DNA of 64,000 nt from UBA4408 sp002389785 (GTDB lineage Bacteria > Bacteroidota > Bacteroidia > UBA4408), in NCBI GenBank assembly GCA_035438985.1, contig DAORJK010000002.1, positions 186,001 through 250,000 of the forward strand. Reading direction: 5' to 3'. The notes below the pieces were generated by a model that saw only the letters and a program-made list of their open reading frames with translations, made no database searches and had not been told where the DNA came from. Positions 27,185 to 37,121 of the stretch are shown in pieces. The first letter of the stretch is position 1. Each line of letters starts with the position of its first letter. The position numbers were made by a program, and so were the translations under genes.

Positions 27185-27787
27185 ATGCAAACTACATCCT
27201 TCTTAACCACTATATACGCAGAAAGCACTCCTAATCCGTCTGCGCTAAAATTTGTTTCCAATCGTCCATTGATAGAGGGAAGCCCAATTGAATTCACTTC
27301 TAAGGAACAGACAAAATCTTCACCACTGGCAGCTAAATTGTTTTCATTTCCTTTTGTAACAAATATTTTTATTTCAGGAAATTTTATCACCATTACCAAA
27401 ACAAGTACAGTTGAATGGCACGATATACAAACTGAATTGCGTGAATTTTTGCAAAACTATCTTTCGCAGAATTTACCTATTCTTTCTGAAAAAATAGTTA
27501 CTGAAAAAGCCTCGATTGTTGCCACTGATGAGGTAATAGGCGATAAACCAACCAATGAAACGGACATTAAAATTGCTGAAATTTTGGAAGAATATATTCG
27601 TCCGGCAGTTGAAAATGATGGTGGTGCCATCACTTTTAAATCCTTTAAGAATGGTGTTGTAACTGTAGTGTTGCAAGGTTCTTGCAGTGGCTGTCCATCA
27701 GCAACTTTTACCCTCAAAGCAGGCATTGAAGGCTTGTTAAAACGATTGCTTCCGGAAGTTACCGAAGTGGTAGCCGAACAAATGTGA
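27185..27787 (+). CDS. Nfu-type iron-sulfur cluster carrier
   Basis: 200 residues. The N-terminal half is an Nfu_N domain (TTIYAESTPNPSALKFV, then PFVTNIFISGNFITITK), the C-terminal half a NifU-like domain (IRPAVENDGGAITFKSF, then the cluster-binding GSCSGCPSATFTLK with the CxxC pair). Such proteins receive a 4Fe-4S cluster from the SUF/ISC scaffold and hand it to target enzymes in the cytoplasm. It stands alone between a terminator and the DUF5686 gene; no other Fe-S assembly gene is near. The domain order is that of eukaryotic Nfu1 and bacterial Nfu proteins, not that of true NifU. Confidence 0.93.
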   Translation: MQTTSFLTTIYAESTPNPSALKFVSNRPLIEGSPIEFTSKEQTKSSPLAAKLFSFPFVTNIFISGNFITITKTSTVEWHDIQTELREFLQNYLSQNLPILSEKIVTEKASIVATDEVIGDKPTNETDIKIAEILEEYIRPAVENDGGAITFKSFKNGVVTVVLQGSCSGCPSATFTLKAGIEGLLKRLLPEVTEVVAEQM

Positions 27788-27931
27788 GTTTAACGAAGCA
27801 TAATTAATTACAACATTTTCAGGTTGAATAATTAGTATCGGTTTTATTCTTCTCCCATATTATTTAAATCCAACTTTCCTCGTGTGAAGTAATAGCGTTA
27901 ATTTGTAATTTGCAATTTTTCTATTTACCGG

Positions 27932-30370
27932 ATGCGCATTTTACTGCTGACACTTTTCAGCCTTTTTATATTGCTTCAAAGCAAGTCTGCCACCATAAGT
28001 GGTACTGTTACAGATTTGTCGAACCGACCAATTGCCGGAGCTTTGCTTATGGCTAATAAAAGTGGGGTTTATACGGTTAGCAACAGCGATGGGAAGTTTA
28101 AACTGATCACGCTTACCGGTGATACTGCTATTACTTTTAATTTTTTAGAATACAGAGCCATCACAAAATTAATAAGCAACTCCGATACAAATCAACTAAT
28201 GATGGTACAACTCGAAAAGTATCCTGATTCGCTTTTCACGTCTACCACACTTGATTATTCAGAAGAACAAGCCATCAAAATTATTCGAATAGCGCAAGCA
28301 AATAGAAAGCATTTTTTGAATTCGGTAAATACTTATTCATGCACAGTAATTAATAAATCAAAAGAATTTTCAAACCGAGCCAATCTTGCTGAGTATACAG
28401 GATTTAAAAAGTTAGCCAAACTAAAAGCGAATCAAGTTGCAGTGCATCCTTATGTAAACGAAAGTGAAGTAAGTTCCTATTTTCAAGTTCCAAATAAGCA
28501 CCAATATGTTGTGCATAAGAACAATACCTGCGTACTTGGAACTTCGCTCATTCAACACGAACAGTTTGGCGAATATGAAATTAATTTGTACAAGAAGGTG
28601 AGTCGAATTAGTCCTTTTTCTGAATTGGGTTTTATTTCACCGTTAGCTGATAATGCGCAACGATTTTATACCTTTTCACTGATGGGTGCTTTTGACGAAA
28701 ATAATACACGTATTTGTAAAATTAAAGTCAGTCCCAAACCAACTGCTGTTGGAGCTTATGAAGGTTTTTTGTATTTAGTTGAAAACACCGGTAGCATTTA
28801 TGCAGCGGATCTTCGCTTGTCAAAAAATACAGGTCTTCAAAATTTAGATAGCTTGCATCTTGTACAAAATTATTTTCTTTTGAACGATTCTGTTAGTTTA
28901 CCATATCAAGTAAAACTCGATTACGCATCCTATACTTTTAGTGAATCAAAAAGGGGTTACTTCTCCACACTATATACCAATTTTGAAGTTAATTCTAATG
29001 CTAAAATCAACTTTAGAGCAGAACAAATTTTACAATCTGAACCTATTTTTATTAAGGTCAAGAGTAAGCTCAAACGTCAGCAAAATTTGTCACTAACGCA
29101 GCTCGAGCAAAGCGATTATTATTTGCACCATACTTTGGACAGCTTGTGTATTACGCAAAATTTTATTGATTCAGTTGAAAAGCAAACCAATGTTTTACAA
29201 ATGAACAATTTACTTTATGGATATAGTTTCAAGAAATCACGCAATGGATTTTCGTTTTATCTGCAACCGATATATAACTTTATTTCGTTCAATACAGTGC
29301 AAGGCCTGGTAGTGAATCCTTCCTTGCTTTTTTCAAAAAAAGTACGTCCTACAGCTCATATTGATATCAGTGCTACCGCCGGATATGGATTTTCAAACGC
29401 AAAGTATTTTGGCTTTGGTAGTATTGCCTATCATTTTAATACAAGGCGTTTTGCCAAGCTTGAAATAAGTGCAGGGAAGGATATTTTGCAATTTAATAGC
29501 AACGCAATATCTCCCTTGATTAATACCATTTATACCCTTTTAATAAAGGATAATTTTATGAAATTATTTGAAAAGCAGTTTACCCAATTAAAGGTGCAAT
29601 ACGAGTTAGTAAATGGAGTCTTGTTTTTTGCAGCAACTGAATTTGCAGATAGAAATCCTTTGCTCAACACCACCAATTTTTCGTTTAGTAACTCAACTAA
29701 AGAATTTAGTAGCAATGATCCGCAAATTGTCGATAATAAAGGATTTGCCTTTTACAGAAATCAATCGTTTCATGTGCAATCAGCCTTGCAAATTACTCCC
29801 TTTCAAAAATATTATATCAATAAAGAAGGCAACAAATTAGTTCGCTCATCCAATTATCCGTCACTTACTCTATTTTATAAAAGGGCATTCAAAGAGGTGC
29901 TAGGCAGCGATGTAGATTTAGATTTACTAAAAGTGGGAATCGATGGAACATTACAATGGACTCGCTTTGGAAGGTTTCATTATTTGCTTGAAGGAGGAAA
30001 GTTTGTGAATAGAACGAGTATGACATTTATGGATTGGAAGTATTTTAATGGAAATAAAACCTTGTATTCCAACTTTAGTGGTAAGCAGTTTCAATTGCTC
30101 GATTACTATGGCAGCAGCGCTAACAATAGTTATGTGGAAGTTCATTTAGAACAAAATTTTAAGAGTGCTTTAACAGCAAAAATTCCGCTTTTTCGTACTG
30201 CTAAAATTGAAGAAATACTTAGCTTGAACTTTTTGCAAACGAATGATAATAAACAGTTTTTAGAACTAGGCATGGGTATACAAAAATTGTTTTTTAGGTT
30301 GGATTATATGTTTGGATTTGACCAGCTTGTTTATAGCACGAATGGATTGCGTTTTGGTTTTTTGTTTTAA
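27932..30370 (+). CDS. DUF5686-type outer-membrane protein with carboxypeptidase-regulatory-like domain
   Basis: 812 residues. Signal peptide to about residue 19, then SATISGTVTDLSNRPIAGALLM to about residue 100, the CarboxypepD_reg-like domain found at the periplasmic N-terminus of Bacteroidota outer-membrane receptors. The central and C-terminal parts are beta-rich with alternating aromatic strands and end in GLRFGFLF, an aromatic outer-membrane insertion signature, so a beta-barrel is expected. There is no TonB-dependent plug domain, which separates it from SusC. Function of the family is not established. It is preceded by a 144-base gap after the Nfu gene. Confidence 0.8.
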   Translation: MRILLLTLFSLFILLQSKSATISGTVTDLSNRPIAGALLMANKSGVYTVSNSDGKFKLITLTGDTAITFNFLEYRAITKLISNSDTNQLMMVQLEKYPDSLFTSTTLDYSEEQAIKIIRIAQANRKHFLNSVNTYSCTVINKSKEFSNRANLAEYTGFKKLAKLKANQVAVHPYVNESEVSSYFQVPNKHQYVVHKNNTCVLGTSLIQHEQFGEYEINLYKKVSRISPFSELGFISPLADNAQRFYTFSLMGAFDENNTRICKIKVSPKPTAVGAYEGFLYLVENTGSIYAADLRLSKNTGLQNLDSLHLVQNYFLLNDSVSLPYQVKLDYASYTFSESKRGYFSTLYTNFEVNSNAKINFRAEQILQSEPIFIKVKSKLKRQQNLSLTQLEQSDYYLHHTLDSLCITQNFIDSVEKQTNVLQMNNLLYGYSFKKSRNGFSFYLQPIYNFISFNTVQGLVVNPSLLFSKKVRPTAHIDISATAGYGFSNAKYFGFGSIAYHFNTRRFAKLEISAGKDILQFNSNAISPLINTIYTLLIKDNFMKLFEKQFTQLKVQYELVNGVLFFAATEFADRNPLLNTTNFSFSNSTKEFSSNDPQIVDNKGFAFYRNQSFHVQSALQITPFQKYYINKEGNKLVRSSNYPSLTLFYKRAFKEVLGSDVDLDLLKVGIDGTLQWTRFGRFHYLLEGGKFVNRTSMTFMDWKYFNGNKTLYSNFSGKQFQLLDYYGSSANNSYVEVHLEQNFKSALTAKIPLFRTAKIEEILSLNFLQTNDNKQFLELGMGIQKLFFRLDYMFGFDQLVYSTNGLRFGFLF

Positions 30371-30459
30371 CTACCACAAGCGATTAAATTATTTTACAGA
30401 AAGTTTCAAATGAATAGAATAGTAAATGTTATAGGTGCTATAGAGGATGAAATTTTCGA

Positions 30460-30490
30460 TTGTTTATTTAGTATAAAATTCTTACATCTG
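30460..30490 (+). promoter_or_regulatory. Possible yajQ promoter (TTG-N20-TACATCTG)
   Basis: TTG at 30460-30462 and TACATCTG at 30483-30490, one mismatch to TAnnTTTG, spacing 20; start codon 50 bases downstream. Confidence 0.35.
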
Positions 30491-30540
30491 TAGTTAATTC
30501 TTAATAAGCTTATTTAATAATCTATTTTAATAATATAGCT

Positions 30541-31029
30541 ATGCCAAGTTTCGATATTGTAAATAAAATTGACCATCAGTTGCTTGATAATGCAATAAAT
30601 ACCTCGCGAAAGGAAATCGCCACCCGTTACGATTTTAGAGATTCAAAAAGCACCATCGAGTTTGATAAAAAAACCCTCAACATTCAATTGTTAACCGAAA
30701 ACGAAATGCGTATTGAAGCCATTGAAGATGTACTTCGTTCGCGAATGATTAAACAAAAATTAGATCCACTATGCCTTGATTTTGGGAAGGAGCGTTACGC
30801 TTCCGGAAATATGATGCGCAAAGACATTAAGATAAAGGAAGGCATTGATAAGGAAACAGCAAAAAAGATTGTAAAAAAAATAAAAGATGCGAAGCTAAAA
30901 GTAGAAGCTCAAATCATGGATGAGCAAGTGCGAGTTAGTGGAAAAAAAATTGACGATTTACAAGCGGTTATTTCGTTGGTAAGAAGCACAGATTTTGAAG
31001 TGCCTTTGCAATTTGTAAACATGAAATAG
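30541..31029 (+). CDS. yajQ: YajQ/UPF0234 family nucleotide-binding protein
   Basis: 162 residues, full family length. The opening MPSFDIVNKIDHQLLDNAIN, then RYDFRDSKSTIEFD and the C-terminal RVSGKKIDDLQAVISLVR are the family signatures. It forms a two-domain ferredoxin-like fold; a Xanthomonas member binds cyclic di-GMP, while others bind nucleotides or RNA, so a signalling role here is unproven. It is convergent with the helicase gene 76 bases away, with no clear terminator in that gap. Confidence 0.93.
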   Translation: MPSFDIVNKIDHQLLDNAINTSRKEIATRYDFRDSKSTIEFDKKTLNIQLLTENEMRIEAIEDVLRSRMIKQKLDPLCLDFGKERYASGNMMRKDIKIKEGIDKETAKKIVKKIKDAKLKVEAQIMDEQVRVSGKKIDDLQAVISLVRSTDFEVPLQFVNMK

Positions 31030-31105
31030 ATTTGCGAAGCATCAACTAATAATTGGATATTGAATCTTATTTTAGATTGATTCTGCTTAGGTTGTATAGC
31101 TAAAT

Positions 31106-33028
31106 TTATTGCGAAATAAACTCCCATGCTGAGCTATAAGCAGATAAATTTTCAGCATAATCGATCATACTTTTATAAAAATCGGAATTTGCTAATGTTG
31201 CACTATTCCCAATAATCACAAGCTTTTCACGTGCTCGCGTCATGGCAACATTCATGCGTCTTATGTCATTTAAAAATCCTATGTCTTTAGTGTCATTGCT
31301 GCGCACTAAGCTAATATAAATTATATCACGCTCCTGTCCTTGAAATCCATCTATTGTTTTTACTACAATTTTTGCAGCAGTTTGTTTTAAGTCTTCATCC
31401 GCATCTAACAATTGAGTGAGGTATTGTACTTGTTCTTTATAAGGAGAAATTATACCCACCGATTTTTTTTGTGTTGCACCACTGGCAGTATAGTTTTGCA
31501 ACAAAAGTTTTAAGTGCTTCATTAGAAGTACTGCTTCTTCCGGGTTCGAAATACTTAAACTTTCTGGATTTAGCAGTTCATCAAAACCACAGCCGGCAGT
31601 ATCAACAAAGTTTAAAGAAGTAGTAAGTAAATCAAATTCCGAATCGCTGCAAAGTAACCTGTTTTTATTTCGCTCATTCGCTTTTAAATTTCCTCCATAA
31701 AATTGCTGGTTCGAAAAGTTCATGATGTGCTCGTGCATTCGGTATTGCACATCCAGCAATACTGAACTGTTCTCAAGCTGCATGCAACGCTCAAACAAAG
31801 TTTCTTTTAATCCGCCGGCTTCAGCCAGTTTCGACTTTACGGTAGGAGGTAATTGAAAATGATCTCCGGCAAATATTACTCGATTGCTACGGCTTATTGG
31901 TATCCAACACATGGGTTCTAACGCCTGTGCTGCTTCATCAATTAACACAGTACTAAATTGTTTGTCGCGCAACATTCGTCCGGCGGCAACTACCAATGTG
32001 CAGGCAATAACGGATGCATTAACAAATTGTTCATGTTGTATATAATCTTCAAGCACTCTTGCTTCTGCAATAATTTTTTTTGCTTCCTGATAAAGTAGTT
32101 GACGTTGCTCACGTTCTTCTCTTCCAAATGTTCGCTTGTATTTTCCTGCCATTCTAAAATACTCTTCAGCAGTTTTACGGTAGTTTTTTAATTCTTTATA
32201 CGAAGGATGTGCCATCATTTTCGCATCCAGTGTATTCATCATAACTTCCTCTGAAATACGAGCCGGATTTCCCAATCGTAAAACCGAAATATTTTCGTGA
32301 TGCAATTTTTCAGTCAGCAAATCAACCGCAGTATTACTCGCACTGCAAACCAAAACTTGTTTCTCAGTTTTTAAAATTTGCTTAATTGCTTGTACCAAAG
32401 TAGTAGTTTTTCCTGTACCCGGCGGCCCATGTACCAATGCAATATCTTGCGCAGCAATAATTTTTTGAACTGCTTTGTTTTGACTTTCATTTAATCCGGT
32501 CAATTTGAGAGTACTATCGAGTGGTGAAAAGGTAGGTTTTCTTTTTGCATAAATTATATCTCGTAACTCTGCTAAACGGTTGTTACCGGAATGAATAACC
32601 TTGTCGAGGGCTATATTCATTTCCTTGTATCCATTTTCATCAAACAATAAGTTTAACCCAAGCTTACCATCCTCGCACCAATCGGGTAATTCGTCAATTG
32701 ATAATTGTAAGCGAACTTTATTTGGGCCAAGCACCTTTATGGTTCCATTCAAGGGTGCGGCACTTGCATCAAGCGCCGAAAATAGTGCTGCAGGTTTGCC
32801 ACCCGTAAACTGGTGCGCCTCGTTGAAATTGCTTGTTCGTTCAATTTCAATACTTAGATATTCGCCTATTCCAATTTCAGTATTGCTTATAATTACCGGA
32901 AACCAGGTAACTCCATTTCGTTTACGATGCTGAATATTGTTCCGTGAAAAATGTTCGGTATACTGAGCGAAATCTTCATCGCGTTCAATTTTAATAAGTC
33001 TTTTTAATTCGTGCAACCGTTCCGCCAT
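31106..33028 (-). CDS. Superfamily 1 DNA/RNA helicase, IGHMBP2/Upf1-like
   Basis: 640 residues. An N-terminal beta-barrel region (about 1-150) precedes RecA-like domains: Walker A GPPGTGKTTT at about residue 199, motif Ia CSASNTAVD, DEAA in VLIDEAAQALEP (motif II), GDHFQLPPT (III), QYRMHEHIMNF (IV), and TIDGFQGQERDIIYISLVRS and MNVAMTRAREKLVIIG (V and VI). This is the Upf1-like SF1B arrangement. It unwinds nucleic acid by ATP hydrolysis; the biological target in bacteria is not known. It is transcribed alone, divergent from the phosphodiesterase-like gene. Confidence 0.93.
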   Translation of the reverse strand: MAERLHELKRLIKIERDEDFAQYTEHFSRNNIQHRKRNGVTWFPVIISNTEIGIGEYLSIEIERTSNFNEAHQFTGGKPAALFSALDASAAPLNGTIKVLGPNKVRLQLSIDELPDWCEDGKLGLNLLFDENGYKEMNIALDKVIHSGNNRLAELRDIIYAKRKPTFSPLDSTLKLTGLNESQNKAVQKIIAAQDIALVHGPPGTGKTTTLVQAIKQILKTEKQVLVCSASNTAVDLLTEKLHHENISVLRLGNPARISEEVMMNTLDAKMMAHPSYKELKNYRKTAEEYFRMAGKYKRTFGREEREQRQLLYQEAKKIIAEARVLEDYIQHEQFVNASVIACTLVVAAGRMLRDKQFSTVLIDEAAQALEPMCWIPISRSNRVIFAGDHFQLPPTVKSKLAEAGGLKETLFERCMQLENSSVLLDVQYRMHEHIMNFSNQQFYGGNLKANERNKNRLLCSDSEFDLLTTSLNFVDTAGCGFDELLNPESLSISNPEEAVLLMKHLKLLLQNYTASGATQKKSVGIISPYKEQVQYLTQLLDADEDLKQTAAKIVVKTIDGFQGQERDIIYISLVRSNDTKDIGFLNDIRRMNVAMTRAREKLVIIGNSATLANSDFYKSMIDYAENLSAYSSAWEFISQ

Positions 33029-33169
33029 AGCTATTACTAGTAAATCACAAACTTATTAAAATAAAGTAGCTTCTTAGAGTTGGAATAATCAAGATTGACT
33101 TCAGGTATTACTGTGTGAATACAAAAGATTAGTTTTATTTTTACAGCATTGCCCTATAACTTGGTTTCT

Positions 33170-33916
33170 ATGTATCGAAAAAGGTGGTTGATTGTAAGCG
33201 TAGTATTTTTTTTGGTAACTATTCCAATTGTTTTTTTTTCAACAAGCTTTCTTCGATACGTTTGGCCTCAAAAAGTGTGGGCACACAAAGTAAATACACT
33301 TGAAAAATTAGACGAAGCAACACGGCATTTTTCGGGTATTGAATTAGACATAGTGTTTGATGAAGTAACCAATAGTTTCGAAGTAAATCATCCTCCGGAT
33401 AGTTCTATCCACCTTTTACTTAGCAAGTATTTGGAAGCAGGAGCGACACATGCCAATTGCCGGTATTGGTTGGACATGAAAAATTTAACAGTTAGTAATT
33501 ATGTGCAAGCCGCCAGTGCATTGGCCAAATGTATGCAGTTTGCAAAGTTGCAGGCTTCGAATTTTTATGTTGAAAGCCCGTATCCTGAATTTTTATCGGA
33601 ATTTCAAAAATTCGGATTTAAAACCTCCTTTTATCTTCCTACTCATTTATGCGAAGAAAAATTAGAAAATTTAGAAAAGGAAATCGCAACTATTCAGAGC
33701 AAATTAAAAAAATATCCTTGTAATTTTATTTCATTCGAATACAAAGATTATTTAATTCATTCAAGCTATTTCCCAATGCAAGATAAGATTTGCTGGTTTA
33801 CGGCTTTTGGTTCAAGCAATAAAGTAACATCGCAATTCTTGTTATATCAAATTCTTTGCGATGATAAAGTTAAAGTGCTGCTGGTACCTTTTAAAGCTAG
33901 ATTTGGAAATCGTTAA
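33170..33916 (+). CDS. Membrane-anchored GDPD/menorin-like phosphodiesterase-fold protein
   Basis: 248 residues from ATG 33170; an in-frame TTG at 33149 would add seven residues without helping the anchor. One transmembrane helix (about residues 6-25) precedes a segment WAHKVNTLEKLDEA, GIELDIVFDE and EVNHPP. The order H-x-N, E-x-D and a second His is what glycerophosphodiester phosphodiesterases and the related FAM151/menorin (DUF2181) domain use for catalysis, and WLDMKNL may be the next strand. I infer a lipid-headgroup or related phosphodiester substrate; no activity is shown. It is 23 bases upstream of a phosphoethanolamine transferase gene, so the two probably act on the same lipid or glycan. 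Confidence 0.6.
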   Translation: MYRKRWLIVSVVFFLVTIPIVFFSTSFLRYVWPQKVWAHKVNTLEKLDEATRHFSGIELDIVFDEVTNSFEVNHPPDSSIHLLLSKYLEAGATHANCRYWLDMKNLTVSNYVQAASALAKCMQFAKLQASNFYVESPYPEFLSEFQKFGFKTSFYLPTHLCEEKLENLEKEIATIQSKLKKYPCNFISFEYKDYLIHSSYFPMQDKICWFTAFGSSNKVTSQFLLYQILCDDKVKVLLVPFKARFGNR

Positions 33917-33939
33917 GAGGGTAATTTTTAATTTCAGAA

Positions 33940-35556
33940 ATGTTTATGCGTGAAGAACTAACGAGAACAATAAAAATACTGTATCCGTTTTATTTATTGT
34001 GTTTGCTTTTTACCCCATTATTGCTGGCAGCGCTAATTAATAAAGCACTCTTTGATAGTCGCGAAATACTAATTGATCTTGCTTGGTTAACACTGTTCAC
34101 AACTATCAGTTATATCAGCAAGAAACAACTTATTTACCAAATAGCTTGTTGCTTATTTTTTTTGAATGGAACCATACAATTAGTTCATTGGATTTTGCTC
34201 CATGGTCCACTCACCTTAACAAGTTTATTGGTGCTCAGCAATACTAATTTGCAAGAAGCCTATGAGTTTTTTGAATTAAAAGCATCCCTACGTTTATTTA
34301 TTTTAATCCCTTATTGTTGGCTATTTATCATGGCTATGAAACATAAGTTTCAAAAATCTTCATCAAGGTCAAGCGCAATTACAGCTGCAATTTTACTTAG
34401 TGGGGTTATTGTATTTATGAGCTATGATGCTTTTAAACAACGATTCATTCGTAAAGCCTCTCCTCCAATAGTTCGAGTAATTGCAGCCTATATTAACGAT
34501 GCTGATTTATATAAGGAAGCAGGAACTAAACAATTTCCTAAAAAAATAAACGCTTTTTCCTCCAACCAACTAAGTCGTCAAACTGTTGTTTTAATAATTG
34601 GTGAATCGGTTAATAAAAATCATCTATCACTTTATGGATACCAGCGAAAAACAAGCCCGCTATTGAGCAAGCGAAAGGATATTATTGCTTACAACAACGT
34701 AGTAAGTGCCTATTCTAATACTTTAAATGCAGTATTGTCGATGTTCTCTAATGCTGCAATCGACACCAGTATTCCATCCCAACAACAGGTCGATCTGATC
34801 GATGTTTTTTATTCGGCCGGTTTTAAAACGTATTGGATATCTAATCAGTCGCCCATTGGTATTTGGGACAACAAAGTTTCGATGTTAGCCCAAAAATCAG
34901 ATAATTGCATCTTTGTAAATACAACGGCGAACAATTCCTTTGAATCAATCAACACAGCTTCATACGATAGTAAATTGTTAGCTCCATTTGCGAAAGCACT
35001 GCAAGCAGAAGCTCCAAAAAAATTTATCGTAGTGCATTTAATGGGAAGTCATGCTTCGTATGCAAAACGATATCCTGCTGCCTTTGCACAGTTTAATGGA
35101 AAGGATGAACGCTCATCTTTGATTGCTCATTACGATAATTCTATTCTTTTCACTGATTTTATTGTAGATAGTTTATTCACTTTAATCAGCCAACATTCCA
35201 CAAATCCAAAGGAATTTTGTACAGCCATATACCTTGCTGATCATGGCGAAAATGTGTACGATGAAAACAACGATGTAGGACATGGTTTTGCCGGAAAACT
35301 TCCGCATGCAAATGTCGAAATACCTTTTTTGCTTTGGCTCTCACCCCATTTTTTAACGGATAGTGTTGTTACAAGAGCGCATTTGAATAATGTTCGGGAA
35401 ATACCATTTGTTAGCGACGATTTATTTCATGCCGTTATTGATATCGCTCAAATAAAGACAAGTTATTTGAATAAAACCAGGAGCCTTTTTAATCCGGCAT
35501 TTGCAAGTAATAGAAGACGCATTTTGGAAGACGGTATAGAGTACGATTTGCGCTAA
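33940..35556 (+). CDS. Phosphoethanolamine transferase (EptA/sulfatase fold)
   Basis: 538 residues. Five hydrophobic segments lie in the first 165 residues, followed by an alkaline-phosphatase-type periplasmic domain. Metal and catalytic sites: E222 in LIIGESVNKNHLSLYGY, the nucleophile Thr261 in YSNTLNAV, VHLMGSHASYAKRYP and LADHGENVYD. Such enzymes move phosphoethanolamine from phosphatidylethanolamine to lipid A or surface glycans and often reduce sensitivity to cationic peptides; the acceptor here is unknown. The pairing with the phosphodiesterase-like gene upstream suggests a small envelope-modification operon. MFMREEL gives two close start choices. Confidence 0.9.
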   Translation: MFMREELTRTIKILYPFYLLCLLFTPLLLAALINKALFDSREILIDLAWLTLFTTISYISKKQLIYQIACCLFFLNGTIQLVHWILLHGPLTLTSLLVLSNTNLQEAYEFFELKASLRLFILIPYCWLFIMAMKHKFQKSSSRSSAITAAILLSGVIVFMSYDAFKQRFIRKASPPIVRVIAAYINDADLYKEAGTKQFPKKINAFSSNQLSRQTVVLIIGESVNKNHLSLYGYQRKTSPLLSKRKDIIAYNNVVSAYSNTLNAVLSMFSNAAIDTSIPSQQQVDLIDVFYSAGFKTYWISNQSPIGIWDNKVSMLAQKSDNCIFVNTTANNSFESINTASYDSKLLAPFAKALQAEAPKKFIVVHLMGSHASYAKRYPAAFAQFNGKDERSSLIAHYDNSILFTDFIVDSLFTLISQHSTNPKEFCTAIYLADHGENVYDENNDVGHGFAGKLPHANVEIPFLLWLSPHFLTDSVVTRAHLNNVREIPFVSDDLFHAVIDIAQIKTSYLNKTRSLFNPAFASNRRRILEDGIEYDLR

Positions 35557-35608
35557 AATACTGATAAGAAATAGGATATTTTAATTTTACAACTTCTCAA
35601 TTTTAAAA

Positions 35609-35616
35609 TACCTTTG
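35609..35616 (+). promoter_or_regulatory. -7 box of the pepD promoter
   Basis: TACCTTTG, a full TAnnTTTG match, 18 bases before the start codon; only a T-rich stretch at the -33 position. Confidence 0.45.
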
Positions 35617-35633
35617 CAGCTCAAAAAAATAAC

Positions 35634-37097
35634 ATGACAAAATCAATAAGAGATTTGGAACCAAAAGCGGTGTGGAATTATTTTTCCGATTTAAATGCAG
35701 TGCCACGCCCATCCAAAAAGGAAGAACGCATCATTCAATTTATACTCGATTTTGGGAAGCAACTTAGTTTGCCTACCAATCGTGACGAAGTAGGTAATGT
35801 TATTATTAAAAAGCCTGCTTCAAAAGTAATGGAGAATCGCCAAACTGTGATACTGCAAAGCCACCTGGATATGGTACATCAAAAAAATGCAGATACCGTT
35901 TTCGATTTTGATACACAGGGTATCGATATGTATTTGGACGGCGACTGGGTTAAGGCAAAAGGAACTACATTGGGAGCCGACAATGGCTTAGGAGTTGCAT
36001 CAATAATGGCAATTTTAGCTTCCGATTCTATAGTACATCCTCCGATAGAAGCACTTTTTACAATTGATGAAGAAACCGGCATGACCGGGGCGCTTAATTT
36101 GAAAGGAGGATTGTTGGATGGAAGAATTTTATTGAACTTGGATACAGAAGACGATCGTGAGCTTACCATAGGTTGTGCAGGTGGTGTAGATGTAACTGCA
36201 ACTGGCAGCTACTCGCTCGAATCTGCTCCAGAAGGGGTTGTGTTTTATGAATTGAGCGTAAAGGGTGCAACTGGTGGTCACTCAGGAATGGATATTTATT
36301 TGGGTCGTGCCAATGCCAATAAATTGATGAATCGATTGCTAACAGCAGCTTTCGATACATGTGCAATACAAATTGCTTCAATTGATGGTGGAAGTTTGCG
36401 AAATGCGATTCCGCGTGAATCACTTGCTCTAGTTATGGTTCCTGAATCCAATGCAAAGGAACTTGAAAATTTAGTGCTGGATAAACAAAGCATTTTTCAG
36501 GCAGAGTATCAAACAACAGATCCTCAATTAGTGCTTAGTTGCAAAAAATCCGATGCGAAAGCACGCGTGCTTCAAAAGGGATTTCAAAGTAAATTATTGA
36601 AAAGTATTTCGGCTTGTTTAAATGGTATTTATAGAATGAGTCCCGATATTTTGCACTTAGTACAAACTTCCAATAATTTGGCAAGAGTATCAGTTAAAGA
36701 TGGCGAATACAGCATTCAGTGCCTCACACGCAGTTCGGTTGATTCAGAGAAAATTGATTTAGCTGAATCACTAAAATCCGCTTTCGAACTCATGGGAGCG
36801 AAGGTTAGCTTTGCCGGAAGTTATCCCGGATGGACCCCCAATCCGCATGCTACAATTGTACAACTCATGCGTAACCTGTATACGAAAATGCATCAAAGCG
36901 AGCCATTGGTTAGCGCTTGTCATGCTGGTTTGGAATGTGGAATCTTAGGTACCAATTACCCGGGAATGGAAATGATTTCCTTTGGTCCAAATATTACCGG
37001 AGCCCATTCTCCCGATGAAAAAGTACAGGTTAGTTCTGTTCAAAAATACTGGCAGTTACTGCTCGAAACGTTGAAACAAATTCCTGAAAAAAAATAA
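35634..37097 (+). CDS. pepD: Aminoacyl-histidine dipeptidase (M20 family)
   Basis: 487 residues, the usual PepD length. Zinc-binding and catalytic elements: LQSHLDMVHQ (H77, D79), GADNGLGVA, the general-base IDEETGMTGA, LDTEDD, the dimer-domain GGHSGMD and the late HAGLECG. It is a cytosolic metallopeptidase that cleaves X-His and other dipeptides; there is no signal peptide. A small DUF1569 gene follows after 24 bases and may be co-transcribed. Confidence 0.95.
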   Translation: MTKSIRDLEPKAVWNYFSDLNAVPRPSKKEERIIQFILDFGKQLSLPTNRDEVGNVIIKKPASKVMENRQTVILQSHLDMVHQKNADTVFDFDTQGIDMYLDGDWVKAKGTTLGADNGLGVASIMAILASDSIVHPPIEALFTIDEETGMTGALNLKGGLLDGRILLNLDTEDDRELTIGCAGGVDVTATGSYSLESAPEGVVFYELSVKGATGGHSGMDIYLGRANANKLMNRLLTAAFDTCAIQIASIDGGSLRNAIPRESLALVMVPESNAKELENLVLDKQSIFQAEYQTTDPQLVLSCKKSDAKARVLQKGFQSKLLKSISACLNGIYRMSPDILHLVQTSNNLARVSVKDGEYSIQCLTRSSVDSEKIDLAESLKSAFELMGAKVSFAGSYPGWTPNPHATIVQLMRNLYTKMHQSEPLVSACHAGLECGILGTNYPGMEMISFGPNITGAHSPDEKVQVSSVQKYWQLLLETLKQIPEKK

Positions 37098-37121
37098 TAT
37101 TTAAAAGCTAAACTAAAATTT

